From Ambrosia x helenae (lineage: Eukaryota > Streptophyta > Magnoliopsida > Asterales > Asteraceae), in assembly GCA_030844895.1 (NCBI GenBank), contig CM061228.1, positions 141,100,444 through 141,164,443 of the forward strand: a stretch of DNA of 64,000 nt, read 5' to 3'. The notes beneath the pieces are model-generated. The model had not been told where the DNA came from and did no database searches. It worked only from the letters and a program-made list of their open reading frames with translations. Positions 12,601 to 25,758 of the stretch are shown here, piece after piece; the first letter of the stretch is position 1; every line of letters starts with the position of its first letter. The translations under genes and the position numbers were made by a program.

Positions 12601-15600
12601 AATTAGACTGAACATAATTAGATATAAAAACAGCTGTGGTTAAAGATTTTAACTTAAATCCATTACTTTACTATCCTGAATTAGAAATTAGCTTCCACAG
12701 TTTATTCACTTGTTATCTTTGTCGATGCACATAAAATTAAACAATACAATGCAGTACATAAAACATCAAAATAGAATAACATATACAACAAATAAGAAAC
12801 GGACCATCTTATCAAGATGAGTAACAGCAACCCAAGAATCTAAAGTTGTCAAGGTACATTCTCTCATGTGCTTTTTATTGTCACCAAGGCATTTCACAAC
12901 ATCTGATAAAATTCCCTGCAAAACAGATAGATGGAGATAGGCATAATTATAAATGTTAGAATCCATTGGTTTATAAAGACCAAACTAAGTTACAAATAGA
13001 TGGAGATAAGCGTATCTACTCGACCTTGCTGGACTTCTCTATTGCAGGTCCCATAGCAGATGCAAGGCCACTAATAGAGGTCAGAGTAGCCATGATTAAG
13101 TTTTTGTTGCTGTCATATAATCGAGCTCTAAGAGCTCCAAACAATTCCACTGAAAAAATAGACAAAAAAAAGTGTAAAGATAAAAAGTTAGACCTCCATC
13201 TGCATATAAATACTGCAGAACAATCAAACTCAAAGATGCAAATTAAAAACCTGTTCCAGTAGGCTGAATACGCTTGTTAGCTTCTTCCACAATTTTATTG
13301 ACTGCTTCAATTGATTCCAAACGAACCTGACCAAAACCAAAAACAATGTCATGTACTCCATGTTTTGTTATTAAATAAATAGTATTAAAAGCATAATCAC
13401 CTTCCAATCAGAACTCTCCAATCCTTTAAGAAGAGCTGGTGTAATCTTTCCACTAATATCCTCACGTGGCAAGCCATCCGAACCACCACCAGACACAGAA
13501 GATACAGAATCTGTTGCTTTAACAGTCTTTTTTGGTGCAGCAGCAGCACCCTGCAAGAGAACACTTGAATTTTAAACACCTAAAACGTAGCAAGTAACTA
13601 AAAGGATCTTCAATTATACCTCAAAAGGATTTTTTTCACACTCTGCTTCCACCGCACTAAGAAGAGCAGGCTTGACATCTGAGAGAAACCCTTTGATATC
13701 GGGGCCACAAATTTGTGTAAAGCACCAATAAGTTTAATGGTAGCATTCCTAGTAGCAGCAGCACTTGATTGTAAACCAGTATCTTTGCAAAACTCAATTA
13801 CATCCTTCAATTTCAGATGTCCAACACCAAAATCTTCAACTGCTGAAACCATCCACAACAGGCCCTCACTAAGAACTTTGGGATTCTTGTGCTCTTTCAT
13901 GATCTTGAACATCTGCAAATTTGAGTTAAAGAACATGGAATACTTCAGTGTAAGACTAAAAGATGAAGAAATTCATATTCTTAAAAAGATTACTGAACAC
14001 AACGAACAGTCATCAGGACAACGGATAGCACTTACTCTTTCAAAAATGAAACCTGGGCCCACCGCTTCAGAGAAAGTGGTTAGACATTTCATAGCCTGGG
14101 CACGAGTCTTGATATCAGCAACTCTTTCACAAATACCTGTCAGCATGCAAAAAAAAATATATAAACAACAGATGCAAAACAATTTAAAAAGACATGCTCT
14201 TTCACGGCAACTGATTTACTGCAAATGACAAGTTTATAGTATAACTTTACTATGCAAATAATTACTAATCCCAATCTATGTAATCTTTTTTGTACCTGCT
14301 ATGCAAAGCACAACACATTTTTTTGGGAATTTTGATGCAGTAGAAGCAATATGGCTGACTACTTCAATAACCTGTTGCTGGACCTGCACATTTTTCTCAC
14401 TCCAACCAGGAACGGCACATAATAGACGGATTAAAATCTCAACCGACTGGTCAAGTTCTTGGAGTGCTTGAACTTGTTCTTTGAATGAGGTAATTGCTGC
14501 AGCAAGGAACATAATTGCAGAAAACATATTGGTCAATGTCGCCCATTAGTGAATACGAAAGAAAAAAACATCTTTGAATCAACTTTATCACTATAAAAAC
14601 AAAAAAAGTTAAGTCCCTACGTGACTGAATTTAGACAGAAATTGACAATACTAAATATGCATAATTCTTGTTGCAATCTAATTTCATTTATCCTTATTAT
14701 GAAATAAAAAAAAAACCTTCAAGTCGCTCTTTCCATGCAGCACTTTTCAACTGGGTAATAGTATCTGCTTGAATGAGAGACCCTATTCTACTTTCGATCT
14801 CTTCAAGAGCCATTTCAGCCGGCTGCAAGCAACAAACAAGATATGACAATTGATTAAAGAACTATATAGACATGTGTATGCTTGCGCAACAAGCTCACCT
14901 CAACATCTTCAGGTTCAACTTTCTTTGTTTGAGTTGGTCCATCTGCTTTCTTGCCAACAGCTGTCTTCGCAGGACCAGCCTTCTTAGCAGCAGGCTTATA
15001 TATCAAAAATTAACATTAGCCCCAAGAAGAAAAATAAGAGATTTAAAAAAAGAAAAAAAAAACATGACAGATTTAAAATGAAAAATCTCACAGCAGCTGG
15101 AATAGGTTTCTTCCCACTAAGCATGCTTGCTGCAGACCTTCTAACAAATCCTCCATCGGAAGCCTGCAAAACTTTGCCATGAAATGTTATCTTATATTAT
15201 AAAGAAAACAAAAAAAAAATATTAACTTCATGAGCATGCTACTTTACAAATAAAACTAAATAGTATTAACATGCTAATTAAAAAGAGAGAAAATCACACC
15301 TCCATAGATGATACAGTTCCACCAGATGATGGGACACCTGCAAAAATTTTAATAAGAAAGGGTAACCCTCACAAGCAGATGAGACTAGTTTGAATCAAGA
15401 ACACTTATATAGCATCTTAAAACCTGTGCCTGCCCCAGTTGGAGCACCACCTCCAGAAACACCAATCATTTCTGACAGCTTCTTTCGTCTGACATCATCA
15501 AGTTTCTCCAATGATTTTTCCAAAGGCCTCATGCCAACAGACTTCAAAAAAAAAAAATTATTAGCAGCAAAAAGAAAATAAAAAATTACTACCGGCCTGT

Positions 15601-18600
15601 AGCCAATATGTAATAGGATGGAACACCTTCGCTATTGCTGCCAAGACTGAAAATGCAGCATCCCTGACTTCAGGCGTCCCGTCATTGAGACACTACAATA
15701 ATCAAAAAAGTTTTATTAACTGTTCAATATTCTGTATTGAGACAAGAAGTTAACCAAACTCTTTCTAGAAAATAAAGCTATATCAATTGTCCAACAAACT
15801 GTATTATAACATCAACAAATACACTAACCTCCATGCAAATAGGGACATAGTCCTTATGCACTTTAAGAATGACTGCCTTGTTGCTCGTTTCAATACAATG
15901 TGTTATCCAATTTAATGTCAGAGAACGCACAAGTGGAACTTTATTTTTGACAGCTACTTTAACATCTGTTATAAACCATTTCAGCCAAATATTAGGGCAT
16001 TAATAAAACTATTAAACAGGTCACTGAGGAGAGAGCAATGACATACTGCTGTAAATGCAGAAACATACCTTCAACAATATCAGCAAGAGTCACACATCCT
16101 GCCTTGTGAATTGCTTGAAGAGTATTACTCAATGCTTCTGTCATAGTAGGCTTTTTCTCTTTCAATTTTTCCTAGAAAAAATAATATTTTTTGTATTAAT
16201 TGGAAGTCCTAATTTCAGATTGCACAGAACACAAAAAATAGAAAATATGGCCATCATTAGAAATGATATGAATATATTCACAAAAATACCAAGTTAGTAA
16301 TTTATAAGTTACATGAGATATGTTTTTTATTCAACCGTGTAACGCAAAGGTCTAAAACATCGTGTGAGTGTGTGTTTGTGTGTGTGTGTGTTTGTGTGCG
16401 TGTAATTCAAAGCAGAAAAACTTAGCAAGCAATATTTAGTATGCCATTGATGCAAGATAATGTTATCTGCCACCACTAGTAGCTGCAAAGATCTAAAGCA
16501 TAATAAAATGTACACTTACAAGTAGAACAGGCAGCATAAAGCGTGAACTTGCAGAAAAGTTAGTTCTTAATCCCAGTGCAAGATTGCCTATGGCTTGAAC
16601 TGCTTCTACAGCAACAGCAATATTTACATCTGTAATAAGCTGCAAAGAGAAGCAATTAAACAAAACAGATGTATAAACTCATTTCCCACTATAGACTAAA
16701 AGATTCAAGGTTTTAATACTTGAGACACAATTTCGGAATACCTTCTTAAGTGTACGGCAAATTTCTGTGAAGTCTCCAGGAGCGATCCTCTTTGTTGATG
16801 CAAGCTTAGTCAATTCGGCAACGGCCTCTTTCCTCTCAGACCACTTAGTAGCTTTCTGAAAAGAGGAGATACCAAAAAATATGGTATTTATGCGAACATA
16901 TAAATTAACAGAAATAAAAGCCAAATTACTATTTTTCACAAAACAGAGATAAGAAACACCGACCACTCCGTTCCAGAACCCTGACTTCTCTAAAGGTGTT
17001 AAAATATCAACGGGGTCAACGAGCTCATATTCATCTATTTCTTGAGGAACTGCCACACAAATACCGTGAGTATAATTAGACAAGCATAAAACATAAGTAA
17101 AAAATCAAACATACACATCATACATCCACTATTATACTTCAACATTAGTAAAAAATGTGTTGTGTATTTGCGGTTTTAACATCGCATCCCTTTTAACCAT
17201 ATATTATAAGCCCGCCTCAAAATTCATTAGATGCAAGAGTGACTGTGCTCATCATTGTGAAATTGCACGAGCATAGTTCTAATCCGTCACAAAAATTACA
17301 TTAGGTTCAAGAATGACTAGCCAACAAGATTACACATCCATAATTACAAAAGGAATAACAGATGCTATATTGAAAATACAGTCTTAACCAAAATTCATTC
17401 AGGTTGATGACGCACCCTCAGCAGCAGATTCTTCAGAGGGACCAGAGCCCGAAGCCTCTGCAGCAACTTCCTGTTCTGGTTCCTTGTCTTGCTCAGACCT
17501 GGAATGAGTTCAAAAATATAAGTATAGCTACTGTCTTTATATTACTATAAAACATATTTATTAATTACTGACTAATCATAAAATTAAGAAACATATGGGC
17601 ACGGTGAAACATGAGGCCTAACTAGATATAGGACTGAGACATCTAAAGGAGTCGAACCTTATTTTGCGAGTAGGCTTAGCAGTCCCCGTGACATTGACAA
17701 GCTCAGCTTCCAGTTCTTTTTTCTTCAAGAATGGAATAAAAGAAAAAATTAAAAGAAGAGCATAAACCAGAAGTGAATGTAACTAAAAGAACACCCTACC
17801 ATCGTATCCCGCATTTTCTCGAAAAGTATAGACTTAACAGGGTCTCTACCAATCCAACGACAAAGCTCAAGAGTTAGCCCTTTAGATGAAGCACGAACAT
17901 TTTGATCTTGATGATCAAAAAGTTCTGGAAGCATCTTTAATATTCTCTTGGGTGGCACGATCTTTGAACCAAATTCACTGATTATTAGCAGAAAAAATTT
18001 CAATGTTACATATGGCAAATGAGGAATATAAGCTAAGAACCTTCTAAAATTAAAACCAAGATAAATCGAATGCAAACCTTAAGGCTTGAAACATGACATC
18101 TATGGCAGGAACAACAGCTTTTGCAACTTTGTTTTTTATTGCTTTTTCCATAGAATCCTATCAGCAAACAATTCCAAAGAAGAAAGTGATATCATTCAGA
18201 GAAGAGTCATGACTGTAAGGAAATAAATGGCACTAGAAAACCATGCCTATTGTAATGAGTTACAACCCAACTGTCTTGGAAGTCATAAGGCAGCAATCCT
18301 GAATAAAATACTCTCAACATTTTCCCACATTTTATCATGGGCACAAAATTTATATGAGACAGAAAAAGATAAATTCTTGTATTCATAAAACAACGCACCA
18401 TACACGCAAAGACATGTTCGCTAACCATTTCTGCAAAATACGTTGTAGCTACTACTAGCTAGTCAAACAAAATAACAATATAAGTAGAAGGTGCACTATA
18501 CTAAATAATAGCATGTCAATAAAAATTGCTCATAAGTACACGTAGTTAATAAAAATTGCTCATAAGTACACGTAGTCACTAAAGAATGATGCCACAGAAG

Positions 18601-20312
18601 TAAATGACAACATCGATATGCTGGTATTGTGAAAAGTAGTATTTGAGATGACACCCAGACACTAAATTAAACTTATTGTTGTACAAGTAACATTTGGAAG
18701 TATACTTTAAAAACAAAAGTCTAGTTTCATTTGGCAGTCGATTGATTTCAAAACAAACAAAACACCCTTTTGATGATTTTAAAGTCATAAATAGTCACTG
18801 CATTGTTAACAACAATCACAGTGAGTTATAAGATTATATTGTTCTCCATTCTGGTATCAGGTGCACCTTGTCTTTTAGTGGATTCCAGACCAGACAAAAT
18901 AAAGTCACGAAATTGGGAAAAGAGGTGGGCATGTGAAGATCTAGGGAAAGAGAAGATGTGGGTTTAGTTTATAGACTTGTAGTATTCATGAAAACATGCA
19001 AACTGAAACAGTAGGTGGTTGAAATTAAGAGAAAAAAACAAATAAGTAGTTTATCCATGCCATTAGTGCACATGTGACATGCCCTGATGCCCCTCACTAA
19101 GCTTGAGTGAATCCATAGAGATTAATGGTAGAACATAGAAATGGACGTGTAAGGCATCCTAATTAGCAAGAAGCTATTTGAAGTTTTGAACAAGTGTTGT
19201 TATTGATCATATAGGTACACAGATGGTCTTTTGAAAATTTGAGTGAGACTTGTGTGTATGGCAACAAGATACAGAGAAAATAAATCTTGAAGTTTATAAA
19301 TAGCCAAATAGGCTATAAAATGTTGGATGTAAACACTTCCTTTAAAGGTATCAATATCACCTAATAACGTTTAATAGCAGGCAAAGACATGGTTTCAATG
19401 TAGTTTGCCCTTTCTAGAAGTCAAAGTGGTATGACAAGCATATTTTGTGAAATCAACCCATGTGAGAGTGAGACGATGCATCATTTGAATCTATAAGAAG
19501 GGACCATAACGCATGCAACAAGCTCTATCCAAATAACCTAAACTTCAAATTCAAAATATGCAACTCCAATATCTCAACACAACACAAAACATACCAAAAA
19601 TACATCCACGGCTTCCAACTCCACCCAAAGCATAAACACAATTTGCGCCTTCTCCACCGTCTTTGGCCGGCCCGTAAGACATTTCGCCACAATTGCATCG
19701 CAAACTTCCTTGGCATACCTACATCAATACACAACGCGTTTCAATATCATTAATTTCTAAAAATGTAACTGAAATTCACATTCAGATCCAGTCTGCTTGT
19801 CACACAGTCACATAACTTACTTATAAACAAACAAGTTGAACAGAAACATAAGACCAGAAAACCCTAGTTGTAATGGTACAATTAATTAGTTTGAATACAA
19901 TACAATACCTTCCAGCGTCAGCATCAGCGGCTTTTAAGTAAGCAATTAAAGCATCGAGCGCCTTATCTTGTACAGGCGCATTAGAATCAGCAACCGTCTT
20001 CTTAAAAAAATGTCCTGATCAAACATACATTATACAGATCGAGGTTAAAACCGTCGGAACTTAGATCTACAACAATCAACAAGTAGAAAACAAAATTAAA
20101 AAAACAAAAAACCCTAATTAACAATAATAATAATGGAGAGTAAAGGAAACCTAATTCACGGATGCGAGGATCTTTAGGATCCGTGATGGAGTCAAAGAGG
20201 GAGGCAAGGTCAATGTTGGCATCGTTACGAACCTTCCAGTTCTTATGCAACAGCCGATCTTCCATGGTAACTTCTTCGCCTCCTTCAACAACTTCTCGTC
20301 TTCCGTCGACAT
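6692..20312 (-). CDS. MOR1: MOR1/GEM1, XMAP215-family TOG microtubule polymerase, copy A (full length, frame breaks)
   Basis: About 49 exons encode roughly 2,000 aa, matching the known length of plant MOR1 (just under 2,000). Early exons: 20151-20312, 19909-20014, 19595-19718, 18078-18157, 17800-17977, 17658-17722, 17416-17498, 16964-17049, 16742-16855, 16520-16639, 16069-16171, 15829-15965, 15627-15692; the last ends at the stop at 6692. Five TOG arrays fall at roughly residues 1-230, 270-510, 590-830, 850-1090 and 1175-1430, followed by the plant-type C-terminal region ending LPMDEKALSGLQARMERLKSG. The family binds tubulin through TOG domains, promotes microtubule growth, and is needed for cortical arrays and cytokinesis. 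Oddities: a one-base loss in exon 1 (at 20265-20268), another at 13705-13706 and a phase mismatch at the exon starting at 8443. Either a decaying copy or consensus errors. Identity is certain; integrity is not. Confidence 0.92.
16361..16403. repeat. (GT)n microsatellite in a MOR1-A intron
   Basis: Imperfect GT run in the intron between the exons at 16069-16171 and 16520-16639. The same intron of copy B holds no GT run but carries two fold-back elements flanked by (TA)n. Confidence 0.9.
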
Positions 20313-20720
20313 TTATATTATTATTATTATATTATTGGTATAGGGATGGATAATAATAATAATAGTAATTAGATAGATGTATGTATGTAAATAGTATATA
20401 CAGACAAAGGAGGGAGTCTGTAGTGTGATGTGGAAGAAGAAGAAGAAACGAAGAAGGAGAAGAAGAAAAGGAACGTTTTAGTTTAGGGTTGTTGTTGTTG
20501 TTGTTGTTGTTGTTGAAGAAACTTAATAATAATTTGAAAATGAGGAGATTAAAGAGAGAGAGAGAGAGAGATTTTGGGGGAATGTTTGGGGAGGGGGTGA
20601 AATTTAATTTTAAGTTTTAAGTTTTTTTTTTACATAATAACAAAATTGAAATGAAATGAGGGATGAGTGGTATGTGTGTGTAGGGTCACGTACCAAGTTT
20701 GTGCCTGCCGTCCCCGGGTC
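20313..20720 (-). promoter_or_regulatory. 5' UTR and promoter region of MOR1 copy A
   Basis: Immediately upstream of the start codon lie simple repeats typical of plant 5' UTRs: GAAGAAGAAG-type purines (20430-20470), nine TTG triplets (20489-20515) and an (AG)10 run (20551-20571). Similarity to the copy B upstream region is clear to about 20476 and then fades, so the two copies probably have different distal promoters. Confidence 0.5.
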
Positions 20721-20824
20721 TAGATTTGGAAATCCCAACATAAAATTGTTCAATTATTTTTTTTTATTATTTTTTTAACATTTATTTTTTTAACAAGGTA
20801 ATCGGGGAGTTATTCCATGTAGTT

Positions 20825-21125
20825 ATTCTATGACTGATAAAATTACATAAAGATAACAGGCATGCGGGCAAATTACATAAAGATAGCGGGTAGGCCGGCA
20901 ACAAGCTGAGTCGTCACCCTTTTCTGAATAACAAACTCTAATCTACTACTAAAAACGTAATCTTGTACGCCCCAGGTCGAGACACCTCTATTAATAACTC
21001 GCTGGACCCTGGACAAGAAACAGGTAGCCTCCGGTGCCAATGAGTCAAATGTATCAAAAGCCAGTGGTACGAAAACGTGTTAGTTCTCCTCGCAGGCTTT
21101 AGTATGCTTTTCTACCTCCATTCAC
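20825..21125 (-). pseudogene. Relic of zinc-finger/restriction-like endonuclease gene, C-terminal end
   Basis: The minus strand translates to a decayed version of the C-terminus of the intact ORF at 62295-63197. Matching landmarks are KACEEN, HVFVPLAFDTFDSLAPEA, RVQRV and QLVAGLPAIFM then stop. An in-frame TAA interrupts it before HVFVP. The upstream zinc finger and endonuclease core are absent. Confidence 0.65.
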
Positions 21126-21382
21126 CTCTTATTTTATTCTCTTTTCTTTTAAATGTTCATGAATGAATTGTTCAAGTCTACCAATCCATCTAAATCGAAG
21201 TAAGTCGTCTTGTCTGATTAGTTTGAGATCTAAACGATTCACTTCACTTTCTACTTTTGACAGTTTGGTGATTTTAAAGGTTCGTCTTACTTTGGAACTA
21301 GGCATGGGCGAAACTTCTTTAGCGTCGGACCCTAGCTCCCAGTATTTTTGCTTTCTGGTGTAAATTTTACCGAAAATATTCA

Positions 21383-22558
21383 AAAGTTTTAGAGTTAATA
21401 GCCAAAATCGTCCCTGAGGTTTGGTCACTTTTGCCACTTCAGTCCAAAACCCAAACCTTTTAAATATGGGTCTGTAGGCTTTACATTTTTTGCCACATTC
21501 GTCTCTGACACTAACCCAGTTAACTTATCTCGTTAACTCTGGGGGCATTTTTGACTTTTTGCCTACAAAATCGAGGGCATTTTATACATTTTGTATTTAA
21601 AGGCTAAATAAATACAAGAAAAAAAATAAAAACAAAAACCTTTACTTTAAGGGAGAGAGAGCAGAGATAGAGAGAGAGGAGAGAGATAGAGAGAGAGGGG
21701 AGAGAAAGGGAGGGAGGGAGAGAGCAGAGAGAGATAGAGAGAGAGAGAGCAGAGAGAGATATAGAGAGGGCAGAGAGGAGAGAGAGATAGAGAGAGAGCA
21801 GACAACCACCATCAAACACCCACCACCGTCACCATCTCCACTTTTGCAACCCCATCAAAACCACCGTCACCATCTCCACTTCTGGAACCATAATACCTCT
21901 ATGAATTCGTTCATAATCTGTAACAGATTTGAAAGTAATTGATGGATTAGGATGTTAGGGTTTATAATAGGATTTTGGGATTTTTCATTTGATTGTTTGT
22001 CTTTCTTCGATACTTGAAGCCATCGACGCCTTCATCCTTCAATCGCGTTCATGGTGGTGGGTTTAGGGAGGAGGTGGTGTTTGGTTGATGGTGACGGTGG
22101 AGGTCAGGAGGGGAACAAGTTGGGATTTAAGGGTTTTTTGCTGTAAATTTTGTTGCAGGTTGGGGATCTGCAGCGGTGGTGGTTGTGTTAGACGATGGTG
22201 GAAGTGGTGTTTGTCAAGTGGTGCTTGGTGGTGGTGGTTGGGTTTTAGAGAGAGAGAAAGAGGCGGAGGAGTGGTGTTGGTGGTGGTGGTTGTGTTGGAG
22301 GTTTTCTTATCTATAGGTTGAAGATGAGTGTGGAGGTGGGTCCCACTTATTAAAAAAATATTAAAAATAAATGGGTAGGCAAAAAGTCAAAAATGCCCCC
22401 AGAGTTAACGAGATAAGTTAACTGGGTTAGTGTTAGGGACGAATGTGGCAAAAAAATGTAAAGCCTACGGACCCAGATTTAAAAGGTTTGGGTTTTGGAC
22501 TGAAGTGGCAAAATGACCAAACCTCATGGACGATTTTGGCTATTAACTCAAAGTTTTA
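21383..22558. mobile_element. Non-autonomous Mutator-like element (MULE) with 9-bp target duplication
   Basis: The element spans 21392-22549. It starts GAGTTAATAGCCAAAATCG and ends with the inverse, and the inverted repeats extend about 178 bp at each side. The direct repeat AAAGTTTTA lies at 21383-21391 and 22550-22558; nine bases is the signature target duplication of Mutator-like elements. The inside has no transposase. It holds a long (GA)n tract (21650-21800), a duplicated CACCGTCACCATCTCCACTT word and GGT-rich DNA. Open frames inside it are low-complexity and are not called. Confidence 0.85.
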
Positions 22559-24040
22559 TATGTGTTGAGTCCGACCCAAATATTTTCTTTACTTCAAAAC
22601 TTTCGGCTCTTTATTTAAAAGTTCAAGATCCGTCGCCACAACTAAGAACGGGTCGTTTGACATTTAACATTTATATTTTTTTTATTTGTGAAATCCGTAG
22701 TTATGTATGTGTATATGTCAAGTTAAATGTGATGCAACAAATATGATGCGGGACAGGGTGGAGAGAAAGGAGATTGGATTGAGGTGGAGATTATGTGACA
22801 AGAATGCAGGATGAAGAGGAAGATGAAGCAAGAGACGTGTCATGTAATGGAGAAGCAACAAAGAAATGAGATGAAGAAGGAAGAAACAGTGAGGCGGAAA
22901 CCAACAATAAGCATTCTATCTCGGGTTTGAGCGGTTTCGATAGGATAAATCATACTCCAATTTGTCCACCCTTGTGATCATTAGTTCCTTACCAACTTCA
23001 CTCATTTCAAATACAAACAAATGATACTGAAAACAAAAAAAAAAATAGAAAATCACCTTCAAGCTGTCAAACCGAAAAAAACAACCAGTTTTTGATTTGT
23101 TGTGCCTCGAGATTGTAGTTAGTGGTTTGGCTCATAGTCTTGTAAAAAGAACCTTTGATTACTTAAGTAGACCAATAACAATTATCGAAACTAAAGTTTA
23201 GATAGTTAATTTTGCTATATTTTTTTAAACACAAAATACAACCTAAAGTCGTGGACAAGAAGAGGATGGTCATGTCATGGTGGTGTTGTTGACGAGTGTG
23301 GTGGTGGCTTTTGCTTATACATTTGCATTATTTCATACTAGTTGGGAACTCGTGCGTTGCGTGGGAGCATGATGCACATCAGGTAATCAGTGAAGTGAAG
23401 ATATAATGGGAGGTTGTAAACGCTCCATGACACAATACAAAGTTAACAAACATTGTGTTAGGTTGTAATCATATAAAGAATCATGTACATGTATACCTTC
23501 AATTAATCTCATACATATGCTAGGAATATTGATAGTAACGCACACGTATGTTTGTGAGCATACATACATACATATGTGTATGTGCGCGCACTTTTGATTC
23601 TTACAGCATTGCTAGTATATAGGTAGTTTAGTAGATATTTGGTTGTAGTAAGCAAAAGAGTACTTGTCGTAAATATAAGTTTACATTTTTTGTGTACACA
23701 ATTTTTAGCAAGCCTTCAATGAGATGGTTCGATTCTGGTTTCTTTCTTGGCCTTTCTTTTGTGTCCAAGGAAAGCAAATTGTTAGGCATACTGTTTTAGA
23801 GTAGTTAGAATAGGTTAATATTTGTGTAGAATAAATTAACTATGCAGTTGCAGAAGAAGAAGAACGCATATTTCAGTATGCATGAAGGTCAAATAAGGAG
23901 TGTATGTGGTCGTACATATTTTGCCTTTTGACAATATATAGCGCTCTTGATGTTATTAAGTTATATCAACAATGGTAACATACTTGATTGTTCGTAACTA
24001 GTTACAAATCATTGGGAAGGATTCGCATCTCACATCCAAT
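22559..24040. other. Intergenic, no gene seen; degenerate Helitron 3' end at 23338
   Basis: No supportable gene. At 23338-23341 a CTAG, followed by T on the minus strand, is preceded by a GC-rich imperfect stem (23349-23367). This is the arrangement of a Helitron 3' terminus whose body would extend to the right. The hairpin has mismatches, so the call is tentative. Confidence 0.4.
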
Positions 24041-24200
24041 CTTCCTAATGATGATACCAAAGATCGTTCCTACAAATTAGGAACTCCACTGATACTTCTG
24101 TCATCTCATTGTATGTCAAAGAACTAATGGACTATCTAGATTTTTTGTATTCTAGACAAATAACATGTCCATAATATACAATGTTTGCAAGTCTTTTAAT

Positions 24201-24216
24201 GGGGGGGGGGGGGGGG
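24201..24216. repeat. Sixteen-base G homopolymer
   Basis: Uninterrupted G16 inside the 5' part of the copia fragment. Such runs are error-prone in sequencing and may be shortened or lengthened in the assembly. Confidence 0.95.
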
Positions 24217-25758
24217 TTGCAACTTGATCGATCATTAATCGCATATGTTATAGAGTTAAAGCCAACCTATGAAGAGTTGAACACTCTTTAACCTACTAGT
24301 ACTGATGTGGAAGTTATGCAGAGCCAATGAGAACAGATTGTTGTACCAAGTTTTTTGACTGGTCTATGACCAAAATTCGATGCCATTCAATCTCAGTTCT
24401 TAAATGAACCAACTATTCCTTCTTTGCAAGAGACATTTGCTCTTATCCTTCGTCATGAATCCACCATTACATCACCACCCCTTTCGGCTCTTCCAACCAA
24501 TACTAGTGCTCTAGTTAGCCGAGGAGGATTTAGAGGTGGCTTTCGATGAGGATCACGAGGTAGTCATCGAGGCGGAAATCAAGGTGGCTCATGTGGTAAT
24601 TACGGTGATCGAGGCTTGAATTAGAATGATCATCTACTACCACAGAACCGGGTAAAGTTGAATGTTATTATTGTCACGAGTATGGCCATACCAAGTACAA
24701 CTGCAAGAAACCAATGGCCAGTCAATCCAGAGGATCTGCTCACATGGCTGCTGCACCTGATAATAGTAATACTACCTTACTGGAAAACCGTCCACCTCAT
24801 GTTGTTACTCCAATTACCACCTTTGCTGAGACAGGTAAATGTGCTAAATGTCTTGTATCCACTACGTCAAACTGGGTCATTCATTCTAGGGCCTCTAAAC
24901 ACATGACCGGTAATCCTCAGCTCTTATCTAATTTTCAAAACCACGTATGTTACCATTGCTGATGGATCTGCTCTAAAAGTAACTGGTTCCAATAGTGCGA
25001 GCATTACCCAGTCAATCCATTTACCCTATGTTTTGAATTTGCCCAATTTCCCGCTTAATTTACTTTTCGTTAGTAAAATTACTCGTGGTCTGAATTTTAG
25101 TGCTTTATTCTTTTCCGACTCTTGTGTTTTTCAGAATCTGTCGACGAAGAAGATTATTGGTAAAGGACGGGAATCTGATGGCCTACATATATTTGAAATT
25201 CAATCACCTTACTCTCTGTCCTGCTCAAGTTCATCGCCTTTTGAAGCACATTGACGATTAGGTCATCCATCTTTCCAAACCCTCAAATTATGTCCCGAGA
25301 TTTCTCACTTAACGTCTTTGCAGTGTGAGTAATGTCAATTTTCTAAACACCTTTGTGTCTCTCTAAATCCTAGAATTAACAAACAGGCTACGTCCCCCTT
25401 TGAATTCGTTTTGATGTTTGGGGTCCATGTTCTGTTCCATCTAAACTTGGTTTCGAGTACTTTGTTACGTTTGTTCATGACTTTTCCCGTGTAACGTGGC
25501 TTTATCTTATGAAAAAACGTTATGAAGTACTTTCTCGTTTTTGCTCTTTACACGCTGAAATAAACACACATTTTAACATGCCTATTCGAGCTTTACGAAG
25601 CGACAATGCAAAAGAATACCTTTCAGAATCGTTACAGTGTTATTGTTTACAAAACGGGATAATTCACGAGTCATCATGTCTTTATACACCAACCCAAAAT
25701 GGGGTTACGGAACGTAAAAATAGACATCTTCTTGAGGTTGCCAGAGCATGAGGGGGAC

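Noticed and set aside
18580..19500. Possible nested gene in the large intron of MOR1-A (18158-19594)
   Set aside because: The equivalent intron in copy B has drifted with many indels and neither copy keeps an open frame.
21604..21819. Ser/Leu repeat frame on the minus strand
   Set aside because: Product of the (GA)n tract in the MULE.
22085..22321. Plus-strand 78-codon frame rich in Val/Gly/Trp
   Set aside because: Low-complexity GGT-rich DNA inside the MULE; no splice or start context.
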